Source: Opitutaceae bacterium (GTDB lineage Bacteria; Verrucomicrobiota; Verrucomicrobiia; Opitutales; Opitutaceae). From it: a stretch of DNA of 23,280 nucleotides. How positions within the stretch are numbered: position 1 is the first letter of the stretch; each line of letters begins with the position of its first letter. Location: positions 1 to 23,280 of the forward strand of contig RGAX01000013.1 in the NCBI GenBank assembly GCA_009919985.1. The letters are read 5' to 3'. Shown here piece by piece: positions 14,293-23,012 of this stretch. The position numbers were made by a program, and so were the translations under genes. The notes under the pieces are model-generated. The model did no database searches. It saw nothing but the letters and a program-made list of their open reading frames with translations, and was not told the DNA's origin.

Positions 14293-17200
14293 TTAAGACT
14301 TTTTCGACCACTTGCGGTCGTTCTTGAGTTCGAGGGCGCGCGTCTGCAGTTGGACGCCAGCGACGGCGGGGTGGGCGCGGAGTTGCTGGAAGGTTGCACC
14401 GTTAAGTTTCCATGTGAGCGCGGTGCTCGCTTCCGCGTGGGGGGCGACGTGTTTCTCGAACATAAAGGCGAATTCGACGCGGGTGTCGCCGACCTGTTTA
14501 TTAAGCGTTTCGCGCAAGAGGCGCAGAAAGGCGGGTAACTCGGGGTGCGCGGGGTGCAGAAGCCAGGTGACTTTTTTGACCAGGCGCGTGACTTCGGTGT
14601 CGAGCGGGTAGCATTCCTTGACGTTGATGCGCGGGCCTTCGGTGCCGGTAATGATGTTGCCAAGCACGAGGACAGGGGCGTTTTCGGCCAAGATGGCGCC
14701 GTAAGCGGCGTACCCGTCGGCAAAGAGATTGAGGGCGACGGAGGCGTTTTTGGTGGCGAGCGTGAAGGCAGCCCAGGGGCGGTTATCTTTTTTGGAGAGG
14801 CGTTTGACGATGTTGCTGATGATGCCGGCCAAGCGGAATTCGATGCGATCGCCCTGCTTAAGGAGGTCGTCGACAGCGAACGTGTCGAGGGCTTCGGTGA
14901 TGCCCGCGTAGACGTTCATCGGATGGCCGGTGACGTAGAAACCTAGGAGCTCTTTTTCAAAAATAAGGCGCTCAGCCGAGGTAAAGTCGTCCAGGTCGGC
15001 GGTGCCGGGCGCGGTGGGAAGCGCCGTGCGAGAGGCTAAGGCGGGGGCTTTTTTCGCCGAGGCGGGTTCGGCGAGCATGTCCATGAAACTGTGTTGGCCG
15101 GCGGCTCGGTCGCGGGCGTTGTTGGCGGCGGTGGCCATGGCGCCGTCGATGCTATCGAAGATTTTTTTGCGCAGGGCGCCGCTGAAATCGAAGGCGCCGG
15201 TCTTGGCAAGGTGTTCGAGGACGCGCTTGTTAATAGCGCGGCCATCGACGCGGGAGATGAAATCGTCGAAAGAGCCGTAGGGGCCTTTGGCGTCGCGTTC
15301 GGCGATAATTTTCTGTGCGGCGAGTTCGCCTACGCCTTTGACTCCGGCCAGACCGAAGCGGATTTTTTCGCCGACGGGTGTGAACATCTCGCGGGATTCG
15401 TTGACGTCGGGCCCGAGGACTTTGAGGCCCATGGCTTCGCATTCAGCGACGAAGTGGGAGACTTTTTCAGAATTGCCCAATTCGGAGCTGAGCATGGCGG
15501 CCATGAATTGGACCGGGTAGTTAGCTTTGAGGAAACCGGTCTGGTAGCTCAGAATCGCGTAAGCGGCGGAGTGGGATTTGTTGAAACCGTAGCCCGCGAA
15601 CTTATTGAGGATGTCGAAGATCGAGTTGGCGGTTTTTTCGTCGATTTGGTTCACGCGTTGGGCGCCTTCGACGAATTTGGTCCGCTCCTTGGCCATGGCC
15701 TCAGCATCTTTTTTACCCATGGCGCGGCGCAGCATGTCGGCGCCACCGAGAGTGTAGCCGGCGATGATCTTGGCAGCCTCCATAACCTGCTCTTGATAGA
15801 CCATGATGCCATAGGTCTCGCGGCAGACTTCCTCGAGCAGTTTGTGCGGGTAGGTGACGGTGCTAGGGTCTTTTTTACCGCGGACGTAGTCAGGAATCCA
15901 CTCCATCGGGCCGGGCCGGTAAAGGGCGATGAGGGCGACAATCTCGTCGATCGTGGAAAGGCTAATCTGGCGGCAGAGGTTTTGCATGCCGCCGGATTCA
16001 AGCTGGAAGACGCCCGTGGTGCGGCCGGAGTTGAGCAGGGCAAAAGTCTTCGCGTCTTCGAGCGAGATGGCTTCGATGTCGAATTTAGGGTCGGCGGTGC
16101 GACGAATGTTATCCACGGCGTCGGCGATGACGGTGAGCGTCTTTAGCCCGAGGAAGTCCATCTTCAGCAGCCCGAGTTTGCCGACGGCATTCATGTCGAA
16201 CTGCACGGTCACATCCTCTTCCTGAAGCGTCAGCGGGACGAATTCATCGAGGGGGCGGTCGGTAATGATGATACCGGCGGCGTGTTTGCCGGTGTTGCGG
16301 ACCATGCCCTCCAGGACGCGGGCTTGGTCGAAGATTTTTTTGGCAACGGGGTTGCGGGCGATTTCGTCGCGTAGCTCGGTAGATTTCTTGACGGCGTCCT
16401 CGAGTGTGATGTTGAGCTCGTCGGGGATCATCTTGGCCAGACGATCGGCGTCAGCGTAGGCAAGGTTGTGGACACGCGAGATGTCGCGGATGACCATTTT
16501 GGCACCGAGGGTGCCGTAGGTGATAATGTTGGCTACGCAGTCTTTACCATATTTTTCGCGGACGTAGTCGATCACTTGGCCGCGCCGGCGCATGCAAAAG
16601 TCGATGTCGAAGTCAGGCGGGGATACGCGTTCAGGATTCAGGAAACGCTCAAAAAGCAGCTTGAAGCGGAGCGGGTCGAGGTTGGTGATCGCGAGTAGGT
16701 AGGCGACCAGACAGCCGGCGCCGGAGCCGCGGCCTGGGCCGACAGGGATATCGTGTTTACGGGCCCAGTCGATAAAGTCCCAGACCACTAGAAAGTAGTC
16801 GATGAAGCCGGTTTTGCTAATGATGCTGAGTTCAAAATCGAGTCGTTCGACGAGCGTTTTGCCGAGAACAGGATCGGTGTGGGTTGCTGGCGAAGCGTAA
16901 TCGAGGCCGTAGCGGCGCCGCAGGCCAGCGATGCAGAGATCTTTGAGGTAGCCGGAGCGGTCGGTCTTGGCGGAGACTTCGATCGGGAGGGGGTATTTGG
17001 GATAGCGTTCGCTGCCCTTCGGAAAAGGGATGGTGAGCTCGCACATCTCAGCGACAAGCTGGGTGTTGGTGATGGATTCGGGGACCTCAATGAAGAGTTT
17101 TTCCATCTCGGCGCGGGACTTCAGATAGAATTCCTGGCCGGAGAACTTCATGCGCTTCTCCTCCTCAATCTTGGCGCCGGTTTGGATGCAGAGCATCGCA

Positions 17201-17877
17201 TCGTGGGGGCCGGCATCGCTGGCGTTGACGTAGTGAACGTCGTTGGTGGCAATGACCTTAAGGTTGAACTCCTCGGCGAGCTTGAGAAGACCGGGGATAA
17301 TTTTGAGCTGCTCGGGGATGCCGTGATCCTGGATTTCGACGAAGTAGTTTTCGCGCCCGAAAATATCGACGAAACGAGCGCAAGCTTTACGGGCTTCCTC
17401 CTCGCGGTCGTGAAGCAGGTGCTGGGGGACGAGCGAGGCGAGGCAGCCGGTGAAGCCGATCAGGCCATTGGCGTACTTGGCGAGAGTTTCTAGATCAGTG
17501 CGCGGTTTATAATAAAACCCCTTCAAATGGGCGTCGGAGACCAGTTTGAGGAGGTTTTGATACCCGGTGAGGTTTTTCGCGAGCAGGCCAAGATGAAAGA
17601 TGCTTTTGCCCTCGTCGTCGGATCGGCCGTGTTTTTCCAGGCGGGAAGTTTCGACCAAGTAAAGTTCGCAGCCGACTAGCGGTTTGATGCCTTTGGACTT
17701 GGCCGTGTTGTAGAAATCAATGGCGCCAAATAGATTGCCGTGATCGGTGAGGGCTAGGGCTGGCATGCCGAGGGCCACTGCGCGGTCCATCAGCCGGTCA
17801 ATACGGCAGGCTCCGTCTAGCAGACTGTAGTCCGAATGGACATGAAGATGGACGAAGTTCTGATCAGCGGACGACAC
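14293..17877 (-). CDS. dnaE: DNA polymerase III alpha subunit DnaE
   Basis: Catalytic subunit of the replicative polymerase. With GTG 17877 as start it has 1194 residues (E. coli 1160). A TTG at 17937 would add 20 residues (RQFRLSPCTRPTRPLP and so on) that look non-native. The N-terminal PHP domain starts with HLHVHSDYSLLDG (about 10-22) and LTDHGN, and keeps many metal-site histidines (also ATNDVHY). The palm carries PGRGSGAG at 381-388, PDFDIDFC at 421-428 with two catalytic aspartates, and the third in KMDFLGLKTL (about D574). Finger and HhH regions (YRPGPMEW, GYGFNKSHSAAYA, GVKGVGELAAQKI) and an OB fold (FRLAGIISNIVKRLSKKDNRPWAAFTL) follow. The last 120 or so residues are a less conserved C-terminal region. 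It is the first gene of the minus-strand run and is divergent from rpsU. Confidence 0.96.
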   Translation of the reverse strand: MSSADQNFVHLHVHSDYSLLDGACRIDRLMDRAVALGMPALALTDHGNLFGAIDFYNTAKSKGIKPLVGCELYLVETSRLEKHGRSDDEGKSIFHLGLLAKNLTGYQNLLKLVSDAHLKGFYYKPRTDLETLAKYANGLIGFTGCLASLVPQHLLHDREEEARKACARFVDIFGRENYFVEIQDHGIPEQLKIIPGLLKLAEEFNLKVIATNDVHYVNASDAGPHDAMLCIQTGAKIEEEKRMKFSGQEFYLKSRAEMEKLFIEVPESITNTQLVAEMCELTIPFPKGSERYPKYPLPIEVSAKTDRSGYLKDLCIAGLRRRYGLDYASPATHTDPVLGKTLVERLDFELSIISKTGFIDYFLVVWDFIDWARKHDIPVGPGRGSGAGCLVAYLLAITNLDPLRFKLLFERFLNPERVSPPDFDIDFCMRRRGQVIDYVREKYGKDCVANIITYGTLGAKMVIRDISRVHNLAYADADRLAKMIPDELNITLEDAVKKSTELRDEIARNPVAKKIFDQARVLEGMVRNTGKHAAGIIITDRPLDEFVPLTLQEEDVTVQFDMNAVGKLGLLKMDFLGLKTLTVIADAVDNIRRTADPKFDIEAISLEDAKTFALLNSGRTTGVFQLESGGMQNLCRQISLSTIDEIVALIALYRPGPMEWIPDYVRGKKDPSTVTYPHKLLEEVCRETYGIMVYQEQVMEAAKIIAGYTLGGADMLRRAMGKKDAEAMAKERTKFVEGAQRVNQIDEKTANSIFDILNKFAGYGFNKSHSAAYAILSYQTGFLKANYPVQFMAAMLSSELGNSEKVSHFVAECEAMGLKVLGPDVNESREMFTPVGEKIRFGLAGVKGVGELAAQKIIAERDAKGPYGSFDDFISRVDGRAINKRVLEHLAKTGAFDFSGALRKKIFDSIDGAMATAANNARDRAAGQHSFMDMLAEPASAKKAPALASRTALPTAPGTADLDDFTSAERLIFEKELLGFYVTGHPMNVYAGITEALDTFAVDDLLKQGDRIEFRLAGIISNIVKRLSKKDNRPWAAFTLATKNASVALNLFADGYAAYGAILAENAPVLVLGNIITGTEGPRINVKECYPLDTEVTRLVKKVTWLLHPAHPELPAFLRLLRETLNKQVGDTRVEFAFMFEKHVAPHAEASTALTWKLNGATFQQLRAHPAVAGVQLQTRALELKNDRKWSKKS

Positions 17878-17981
17878 AATAGCGCAAGGCAAGGGGCGGG
17901 TGGGGCGCGTGCAAGGCGAAAGCCTAAATTGCCGCAAATCGTGTCGGGTAAATCACGGGCAATAGGGCCGGAAAAAAGCCA

Positions 17982-18012
17982 TTGACGCGAGCGAGGCGGC
18001 TTGGCTTGTTAA
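17982..18012 (+). promoter_or_regulatory. Candidate sigma-70 promoter of rpsU
   Basis: TTGACG (17982-17987, five of six matches to the -35 consensus) precedes TGTTAA (18007-18012, three of six to -10), spaced by 19 bases, which is longer than optimal. It lies 33 bases upstream of the rpsU ATG in the rpsU/dnaE divergent region, where a promoter must exist. No Shine-Dalgarno sequence is visible before the ATG. Confidence 0.4.
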
Positions 18013-18045
18013 CACCCTTTTCCCTTCACCAACCGTCTCCCGAGC

Positions 18046-18243
18046 ATGTCTATCGAAATCAAAATCCGCAAAAACGAGCCCATCGACCGTGCGATCCGTC
18101 GCATGAAGAAGAAGCTCGAGCGCGAGAACATCATCAAGGGCACCCGCGCCAAGCGTTACTTTGAGAAGCCGTGCGAAAAGCGCCGTCGCCGCGAGAAGGT
18201 CATGGCCTTCACCGCGATGCTCCGCCGCCGCCACGCCGACTAA
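18046..18243 (+). CDS. rpsU: 30S ribosomal protein bS21
   Basis: Small-subunit protein of the platform, next to the 3' end of 16S rRNA, where it assists mRNA binding at initiation. The 65-residue, very basic sequence begins MSIEIKIRKNEPIDRAIRRM and contains RYFEKPCEKRRRREK, the family hallmarks; length is normal. It is a single-gene unit with a candidate promoter upstream and a rho-independent terminator 20 bases downstream. The leader lacks an obvious Shine-Dalgarno motif, as for most genes in this window. Confidence 0.96.
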   Translation: MSIEIKIRKNEPIDRAIRRMKKKLERENIIKGTRAKRYFEKPCEKRRRREKVMAFTAMLRRRHAD

Positions 18244-18263
18244 CAATCGCATCATCTTTTCCT

Positions 18264-18301
18264 AAACCGCCTTCTGGTTAATTCCGGATGGCGGTTTTTT
18301 T
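18264..18301 (+). terminator. Rho-independent terminator of rpsU
   Basis: Perfect 8-base outer arms AAACCGCC (18264-18271) and GGCGGTTT (18290-18297) enclose a 5-pair inner stem with one G-T wobble (18273-18277 with 18284-18288) and a 6-base loop. The outer 3' arm runs into a seven-T tract (18295-18301). It follows the rpsU stop by 20 bases and ends 18 bases before the convergent mutY stop. Read from the minus strand the T tract is weak. Confidence 0.9.
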
Positions 18302-18319
18302 GTGGGCTAGAGGCATGCT

Positions 18320-19375
18320 TTAGGCGCGCTCAATGATCTCGGTGATCCAGCGCCGGTGCGGGCCAGAGAGGGTGATCGAGGATAATTCTGGAAGAGGGAC
18401 CCAGACTAGTTCGTCAGCGAGCTTCCCTCGAGGTGCGGCGCAGGTGTAAATCGACTCTGTAATGCGGTAACGCGTGATGCCCCGTTTTTTCGTGGCCAAC
18501 AACGTGCCTTTGGCGGCGGCCACCTCGGTGAGCCCGAGGTGCGCTGCGCTCGGGAGTTCATGCTGTAAGGCGAGCCGGCGGGCCTCGGCGGCGGCGCGAT
18601 GCAGCAACAGCGCCCCGTCGCGTTGGCACCACAGTCGCGTGACAGAGCGATGCTCGATTTGCTTGGGCGCAAGACGGGGAAACGCGTGCGGTTCGCCCTG
18701 CTTGGTGGCGGCGCAAAAATGCCGGACCGGACACATCAGGCAGGCCGGATTTTGTCGTGTGCACACCGTCGCACCCAGTTCCATCATGGCCTGATTGTGG
18801 TCCCCGGCGCGATCAGCAGATACGAGGTTGTCCGCGAGTGAGGTGAGGGCTTTGGCGGCGCTGCTACTATCGCGAAACTCCGTGGCGTCGGCGGTGAGTC
18901 GGGCTAGGATGCGCACGACGTTACCGTCCACGCAGGCTACGGGGGCGCCGAAGGTAATACTCGTGATCGCCGCGGCTGTATAGGGACCCACTCCGGGCAA
19001 TTCACGCCACTCCTCCGGCGTTCGCGGCAGTGCTGGCCGGGCCGTGACCGCTTGGGCGAGTCGGTGTAAGTTGCGTGCGCGCGAATAATACCCGAGCCCT
19101 TCCCAGAGCTTGAGCACGCGCGCCTCAGAGGCGGCGGCGAGCGCGGCAAAACTCGGTAGTTCGGCCTGCCAACGCGCGAAGTAGGGGAGGACTGTTTTCA
19201 CCTGCGTTTGTTGCAGCATGAATTCGCTTACGACGGTCTTGTACAGAGACGGGGTTTCCCGCCACGGCAATACGCGGGCGTGACGCTGGTACCATTCAAG
19301 CAGGGCGGCGGAAAATTCGGCGCGGCGAGCCTTAAGGGCGGCGGCATTTTGGGGCGCGGAAGTTTTGCGTGTCAT
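18320..19375 (-). CDS. mutY: A/G-specific adenine glycosylase MutY
   Basis: Base-excision repair enzyme removing adenine paired with 8-oxoguanine. From ATG 19375 it has 351 residues (E. coli 350); in-frame starts up to 19414 would run into the divergent RNase HIII gene. The catalytic glutamate is E51 in VVSEFMLQQTQV, the helix-hairpin-helix is LPGVGPYTA at 126-134, and the catalytic aspartate is D150 in ACVDGNV. The 4Fe-4S cluster cysteines are C205, C212, C215 and C221 in the C-x6-C-x2-C-x5-C pattern. A NUDT1-like C-terminal domain for 8-oxoG recognition covers about residues 240-350. It converges on rpsU and is divergent from RNase HIII with a 31-base gap. Confidence 0.96.
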   Translation of the reverse strand: MTRKTSAPQNAAALKARRAEFSAALLEWYQRHARVLPWRETPSLYKTVVSEFMLQQTQVKTVLPYFARWQAELPSFAALAAASEARVLKLWEGLGYYSRARNLHRLAQAVTARPALPRTPEEWRELPGVGPYTAAAITSITFGAPVACVDGNVVRILARLTADATEFRDSSSAAKALTSLADNLVSADRAGDHNQAMMELGATVCTRQNPACLMCPVRHFCAATKQGEPHAFPRLAPKQIEHRSVTRLWCQRDGALLLHRAAAEARRLALQHELPSAAHLGLTEVAAAKGTLLATKKRGITRYRITESIYTCAAPRGKLADELVWVPLPELSSITLSGPHRRWITEIIERA

Positions 19376-19406
19376 CGGCGTATTTTTTGTGACACTCGGT
19401 GGTCTC

Positions 19407-20414
19407 ATGGCCAAGCGCGGAGAATCTGCCGAGGAAAAACCTAAAAAGCTCAGTACTTACACCATCAAGCTCGACGATGTGCAGATGGATAAGCTACGTG
19501 CGCTCTGCGTGGCCCGCCAATGGGAGCCATTTGAGGTACCCTACGCGCGGTTCGCCTTTCGCGGCACCGATGTGAACGTTACTGCTTACGACAAGCGCAA
19601 GGTCGTGGTCATCGCTGGCAAGGGCACCGAGGAGTTTGTCACGATGACGCTCGAGCCGGAAATCACCATGGCGGCGAAACTCGGCTACGATGAGGTGCTC
19701 CACCCCGATTGGTTTGAAGCGCACGCTGGTCTCGACGAGAGCGGCAAAGGTGATTTTTTCGGTCCCGTTGTCGCTGCTACGGTAATTGCCGACAAAGCCA
19801 TGATCGAGGCTTGGCGCGAAGCTGGCGTGCAAGATTCTAAAAAAATCGTTGATACGCAGATCATCCGCCTCGACGCCATCATCCGCGAGACCAAGGGCGT
19901 TGTTGTCGAAGTTTGCTACTGTCGCACCATGGCGCGCTACAACGAGCTGATGGGTCGCCCGGGCGCCAACCTCAACCGCCTCCTCGCCTGGCAACACGCG
20001 ACCGCCCTCGGTGACGCGCTCGCTAAGAGGTCTGTGCCTTGGGGCTTGCTCGACCAATTCACCGAACAGCCGCTCGTGCAGCGCGAACTCACTAAAAAGG
20101 GCGTGCAAAATTTCGAGCTCCGGATGCGCACCAAGGCCGAATCGGACCCTGTCGTCGCCGCCGCCTCGGTCGTTGCCCGCGCCGAGTTTATCCGCGCCAT
20201 GCACGCGCTTTCGAAGCAGTTCGGCGAAAAACTCCAAAAAGGCGCGGGGCCGCTCGTCAAAATCCAGGCCGATCAGATCATGCAGAAATTCGGCACGCGC
20301 GCCCTCGGCGACTACGCCAAACTGCACTTTCGCACCGCCTACGAGGTTGTGTCCGCCGCCGGTAAACTGGACGAACTCCCGCTCAAACCACCGCCCCCCA
20401 AGATGGAGTGGTGA
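19407..20414 (+). CDS. rnhC: Ribonuclease HIII
   Basis: Removes RNA from RNA-DNA hybrids such as R-loops and primers. ATG 19407 gives 335 residues. About 90 N-terminal residues (from STYTIKLDDVQMDKL) form the TBP-like substrate-binding domain that separates RNase HIII from HII. The nuclease core opens with GLDESGKGDFFGPVVAA, giving D110 and E111. The next catalytic aspartate is D216 in LLDQF, and KAESDPVVAAASVVAR near 243-258 supplies the fourth acidic residue. HIII usually reads DExGxGDxFGP, which matches. It is followed 45 bases later by the RNase HII gene on the same strand. An in-frame start at 19365 would overlap mutY and adds residues unlike the family. Confidence 0.94.
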   Translation: MAKRGESAEEKPKKLSTYTIKLDDVQMDKLRALCVARQWEPFEVPYARFAFRGTDVNVTAYDKRKVVVIAGKGTEEFVTMTLEPEITMAAKLGYDEVLHPDWFEAHAGLDESGKGDFFGPVVAATVIADKAMIEAWREAGVQDSKKIVDTQIIRLDAIIRETKGVVVEVCYCRTMARYNELMGRPGANLNRLLAWQHATALGDALAKRSVPWGLLDQFTEQPLVQRELTKKGVQNFELRMRTKAESDPVVAAASVVARAEFIRAMHALSKQFGEKLQKGAGPLVKIQADQIMQKFGTRALGDYAKLHFRTAYEVVSAAGKLDELPLKPPPPKMEW

Positions 20415-20459
20415 GGATTCGTGCGACCGCGACACTTCCATTTATTCGTTTAATCGAGC

Positions 20460-21218
20460 ATGTCTAAACGACGCCAACTTCGCGGCTTTGATCTCAAGCA
20501 AATCGAAGGCGTATCCAGCCTCATCGGCGTCGATGAAGCCGGACGCGGCGCGCTCGCTGGTCCGGTTGTGGCGGGCGCTGTGCTCGTGACACGTGAATTT
20601 CTCGATAGCCGCTGGGCTGATACCAACGCCCGCCGCATTAATGATTCCAAACAGCTCACGGCTGCCGAGCGCGACTTACTCTGGATCGACTTCGAAGCAC
20701 TCGCCGCCGAGGGAAAAATCCATGCGCATTTTGGTACGGCTGATGTCACCGAAATCGCGCAATTCAACATCCTCGGCGCGACTAAAATTGCCATGCGCCG
20801 CGCTCTCGAGGGTATTTATCCGCCCGGCGCGTTTGAACACAAAATCGAGCCCGATCTTTTTTCCGCACCCGAAGAGCTCGCGACGTTTCAACCGACGGTC
20901 TCCTCGCGCGTGTTGATCGACGGGCTACCCTTGCGCAATTTTCCCTATCCGCACACCGGCGTTGTTTCCGGGGATGGGCGTTCCCTTTGCATCGCGATGG
21001 CCTCGATCATCGCCAAGGTCACGCGCGACCGACTCATGAATGAGCTCGAGCACGATTTTCCCGGCTACGGTTTCGCCGCGCACAAAGGCTACGGCACCGA
21101 AGAACATCGCGAAGCGGTGTTGCGTCTCGGGCGCACACCGCAGCACCGCGAGATGTTTCTGCGTAAACTCATGTCCAGTCGCGTGGACCCCACGCAGATG
21201 GATTTTCTCGGCGCCTAA
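20460..21218 (+). CDS. rnhB: Ribonuclease HII with inserted loop
   Basis: Excises single ribonucleotides from DNA and degrades RNA-DNA hybrids. The 252 residues contain GVDEAGRGALAGPVVAGAV (D25, E26), INDSKQL at 60-66, VLIDGLPL with D154, GDGRSLCIAMASIIAKVTRD with D190, and HKGYGTEEH. Typical RNase HII is about 200 residues. The excess lies mainly at about 120-150 (from GIYPPGAFEHKIEPDLF to VSSR), a charged insertion just before the third catalytic aspartate. ATG 20460 is the natural start and no earlier one is needed. It is 45 bases after the RNase HIII gene, probably in one transcript. Confidence 0.95.
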   Translation: MSKRRQLRGFDLKQIEGVSSLIGVDEAGRGALAGPVVAGAVLVTREFLDSRWADTNARRINDSKQLTAAERDLLWIDFEALAAEGKIHAHFGTADVTEIAQFNILGATKIAMRRALEGIYPPGAFEHKIEPDLFSAPEELATFQPTVSSRVLIDGLPLRNFPYPHTGVVSGDGRSLCIAMASIIAKVTRDRLMNELEHDFPGYGFAAHKGYGTEEHREAVLRLGRTPQHREMFLRKLMSSRVDPTQMDFLGA

Positions 21219-21283
21219 CCTCTGCGCCGGGCTGTGGTCACGTCGTTGACCGACGCCACCTCCTTCACCAAGTTCATCCCAAA

Positions 21284-22289
21284 ATGGCCGGAAAGAAAAA
21301 CTCCTCGCTTGATCGGGTGCTCGGGCGTCTCGACACCCTCGACTCCGTCAACCTGGCTAATTTGGTCCAACGCCTCGCGCGTGAACGTGGGTTGTTCGAG
21401 GAGATTTTTAACACGCTTCAAGAAGGCGTGCTCGTAATCACACTCGATGGCGAAATCGACTACGCCAACGACGCCGCGCATCGCCTCATTGGTATCGGCG
21501 AAGACGAACTCGCGGGCCAGATCCTCTGGCGGCTCGTACCCGGACTGCGGCCTTCGTTGGGGGCGGCACTCGAAGACGACACCGCGGCGGCTTTGCCCGT
21601 CGTTACGCGTGAGTTTGAGCTGACTTATCCCGAGCACCGCACGGTGCGTTTATATATGGTGCCGTTTCGCGGGGAAGGGCGGGGGGATGCACGCCGTTTC
21701 GCGGTCATTCTCACTGACGTCACGCGCGACAAACAAACCACCGCGCAACAACTCGAGGATGAGCGCACCTCCTCGATTCTTCTCCTGGCTGCAGGAGTCG
21801 CCCACGAATTGGGTAACCCGCTTAATTCACTTACATCTGGCTGAAGTCTTAACGGAGGTACTGAAATTCCAACATCGGGAATTTTCCGATCGGCGTATCG
21901 CGGTGGAAGCCGATGCACTCGCCGATTTGCCCCCAGTCATGGCCGACCGCAATCAACTCAAGCAGGTCTTTTTTAATATTAATAAAAATGCTATGGACGC
22001 CATGCAACCCGGCGGCCGGCTTAAGATTCGTGCTCGGGCCGACGACGAATCGGTATACTTACTCTTCGGCGACAGCGGCAGCGGAATCAAACAGGAGGAC
22101 CTTGTGCGCCTCTTTCAGCCTTATCACACCACCAAGCCCGACGGCCACGGCCTCGGCCTCATGATCGTCCAGCGCATCATGCGAGAACACGGCGGCCAGG
22201 TAGGCATTGAAAGTAAGGAAAGTATCGGAACGGTGGTCACGCTACAGTTTCCGCGAAAAGATCGGCGAGTCCGCATGCTCGGGCGATGA
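21284..22289 (+). pseudogene. PAS-domain histidine kinase, frameshifted by internal deletion
   Basis: NtrB-like sensor kinase broken in two frames. The first frame, from ATG 21284, gives 186 residues: a short N-terminal helix, a PAS domain at about 38-150 (IFNTLQEGVLVITLDGEIDYAN), then the H-box AAGVAHELGNPLNSL with phospho-acceptor H174, and a stop at 21842-21844. From about 21834 the +1 frame continues with HLAEVLTEVLKFQH, the N-box FFNINKNAMDAM, G1 GDSGSGIKQEDL, and F/G2 LFQPYHTTKPDGHGLGL, to a stop at 22287-22289. Relatives have roughly 50-60 further residues, the rest of the dimerisation helices, between H-box and HLAEVL; these are gone. So this is an out-of-frame deletion near 21833-21837, not a point error. 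There is no transmembrane segment. No response-regulator gene follows; 22290-22463 shows nothing recognisable. Confidence 0.82.
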
Positions 22290-22463
22290 GCCTTGGCGCC
22301 GGCGTTTCACCCGTAATAAGGGGCCCCTGGATAGCGCGGTGCGCTTGGTTGCCAAATTGTCTGCGAGGGAAAGATTGCCTCACTGCTCCTACCCCCTCAT
22401 CGCAATGCTGCGTATCCTTAGTTGTCGCCCAGCGTCTGGCTAAGGTAACGCAATGAACACGGC

Positions 22464-23012
22464 ATGGAACCCTCGCAACCGACACCTCCGGTCGAACTTA
22501 TTCTCCGCGCACAACGCGGCGAACCGGACGCTCAGCGCGAGCTCATCTTGGCTTACCAGCACCGCGTGGCCGGTTTTGTTTATGCGATCATCGGCCGCAG
22601 CGACTCCATCGAAGACATCGCCCAGCTCATTTTTATCAAAATGGTTCGTGCGATCGATCGCTTACAAGCGCCGGCGCAGTTTGAATCCTGGCTGTTCCGT
22701 CTGGCGCGCAACACCTGCATCGATCACCTGCGTCGCCAGAAACTCCGCCGGATTTTCACCCCCTTCGCTCCCGAACACGAAAACGTTCCCGAACCCTCTG
22801 GCGCAGTCGGTTCCGAGGAGCTCGACGCCCTGCGCCACGCGCTTGATCAACTCCGCCCCCAAGACCGCGCTTTGCTCGCCCTTGTCCAAGAAGGCCGCAG
22901 CCACGCCGAGATCGCAGTCACCCTGCGCTCCAGCGTCGCCGCGGTAAAAGCCCGCTTACATCGCGCTCGCGAACACCTCCGAGAACATTATCAATCCCCT
23001 CATGAAAACTGA
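22464..23012 (+). CDS. ECF-type RNA polymerase sigma factor
   Basis: Sigma-70 family factor of 182 residues containing only regions 2 and 4. Region 2 covers about 28-93 (YQHRVAGFVYAIIGRSDSIEDIAQLIFIKM, then FESWLFRLARNTCIDHLRRQK), and region 4 is at 122-173 (LRPQDRALLALVQEGRSHAEIAVTLRSSVAAVKARLHRARE), the helix-turn-helix that reads -35 elements. ATG 22464 is the first good start; 174 bases separate it from the kinase remnant. The last 11 bases overlap the next gene (ATG 23002), a membrane protein placed where an anti-sigma factor is expected. The regulon and signal are unknown. No promoter matching its own regulation could be defined. Confidence 0.92.
   Translation: MEPSQPTPPVELILRAQRGEPDAQRELILAYQHRVAGFVYAIIGRSDSIEDIAQLIFIKMVRAIDRLQAPAQFESWLFRLARNTCIDHLRRQKLRRIFTPFAPEHENVPEPSGAVGSEELDALRHALDQLRPQDRALLALVQEGRSHAEIAVTLRSSVAAVKARLHRAREHLREHYQSPHEN

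Noticed and set aside
15091..16146. A 351-codon open frame on the plus strand opposite dnaE
   Set aside because: It lies wholly within dnaE, which has clear polymerase motifs; the composition reflects codon bias of the true gene.
19494..20441. A 315-codon minus-strand frame opposite RNase HIII
   Set aside because: Covers the nuclease gene almost entirely, shows no recognisable domain and is best explained as a shadow.
21687..22289. A 200-codon frame with ATG at 21687 covering the kinase ATPase half
   Set aside because: Its first 50 residues are the wrong frame of the PAS/H-box region; only the part after about 21834 is real, so it is treated as half of the broken kinase gene.
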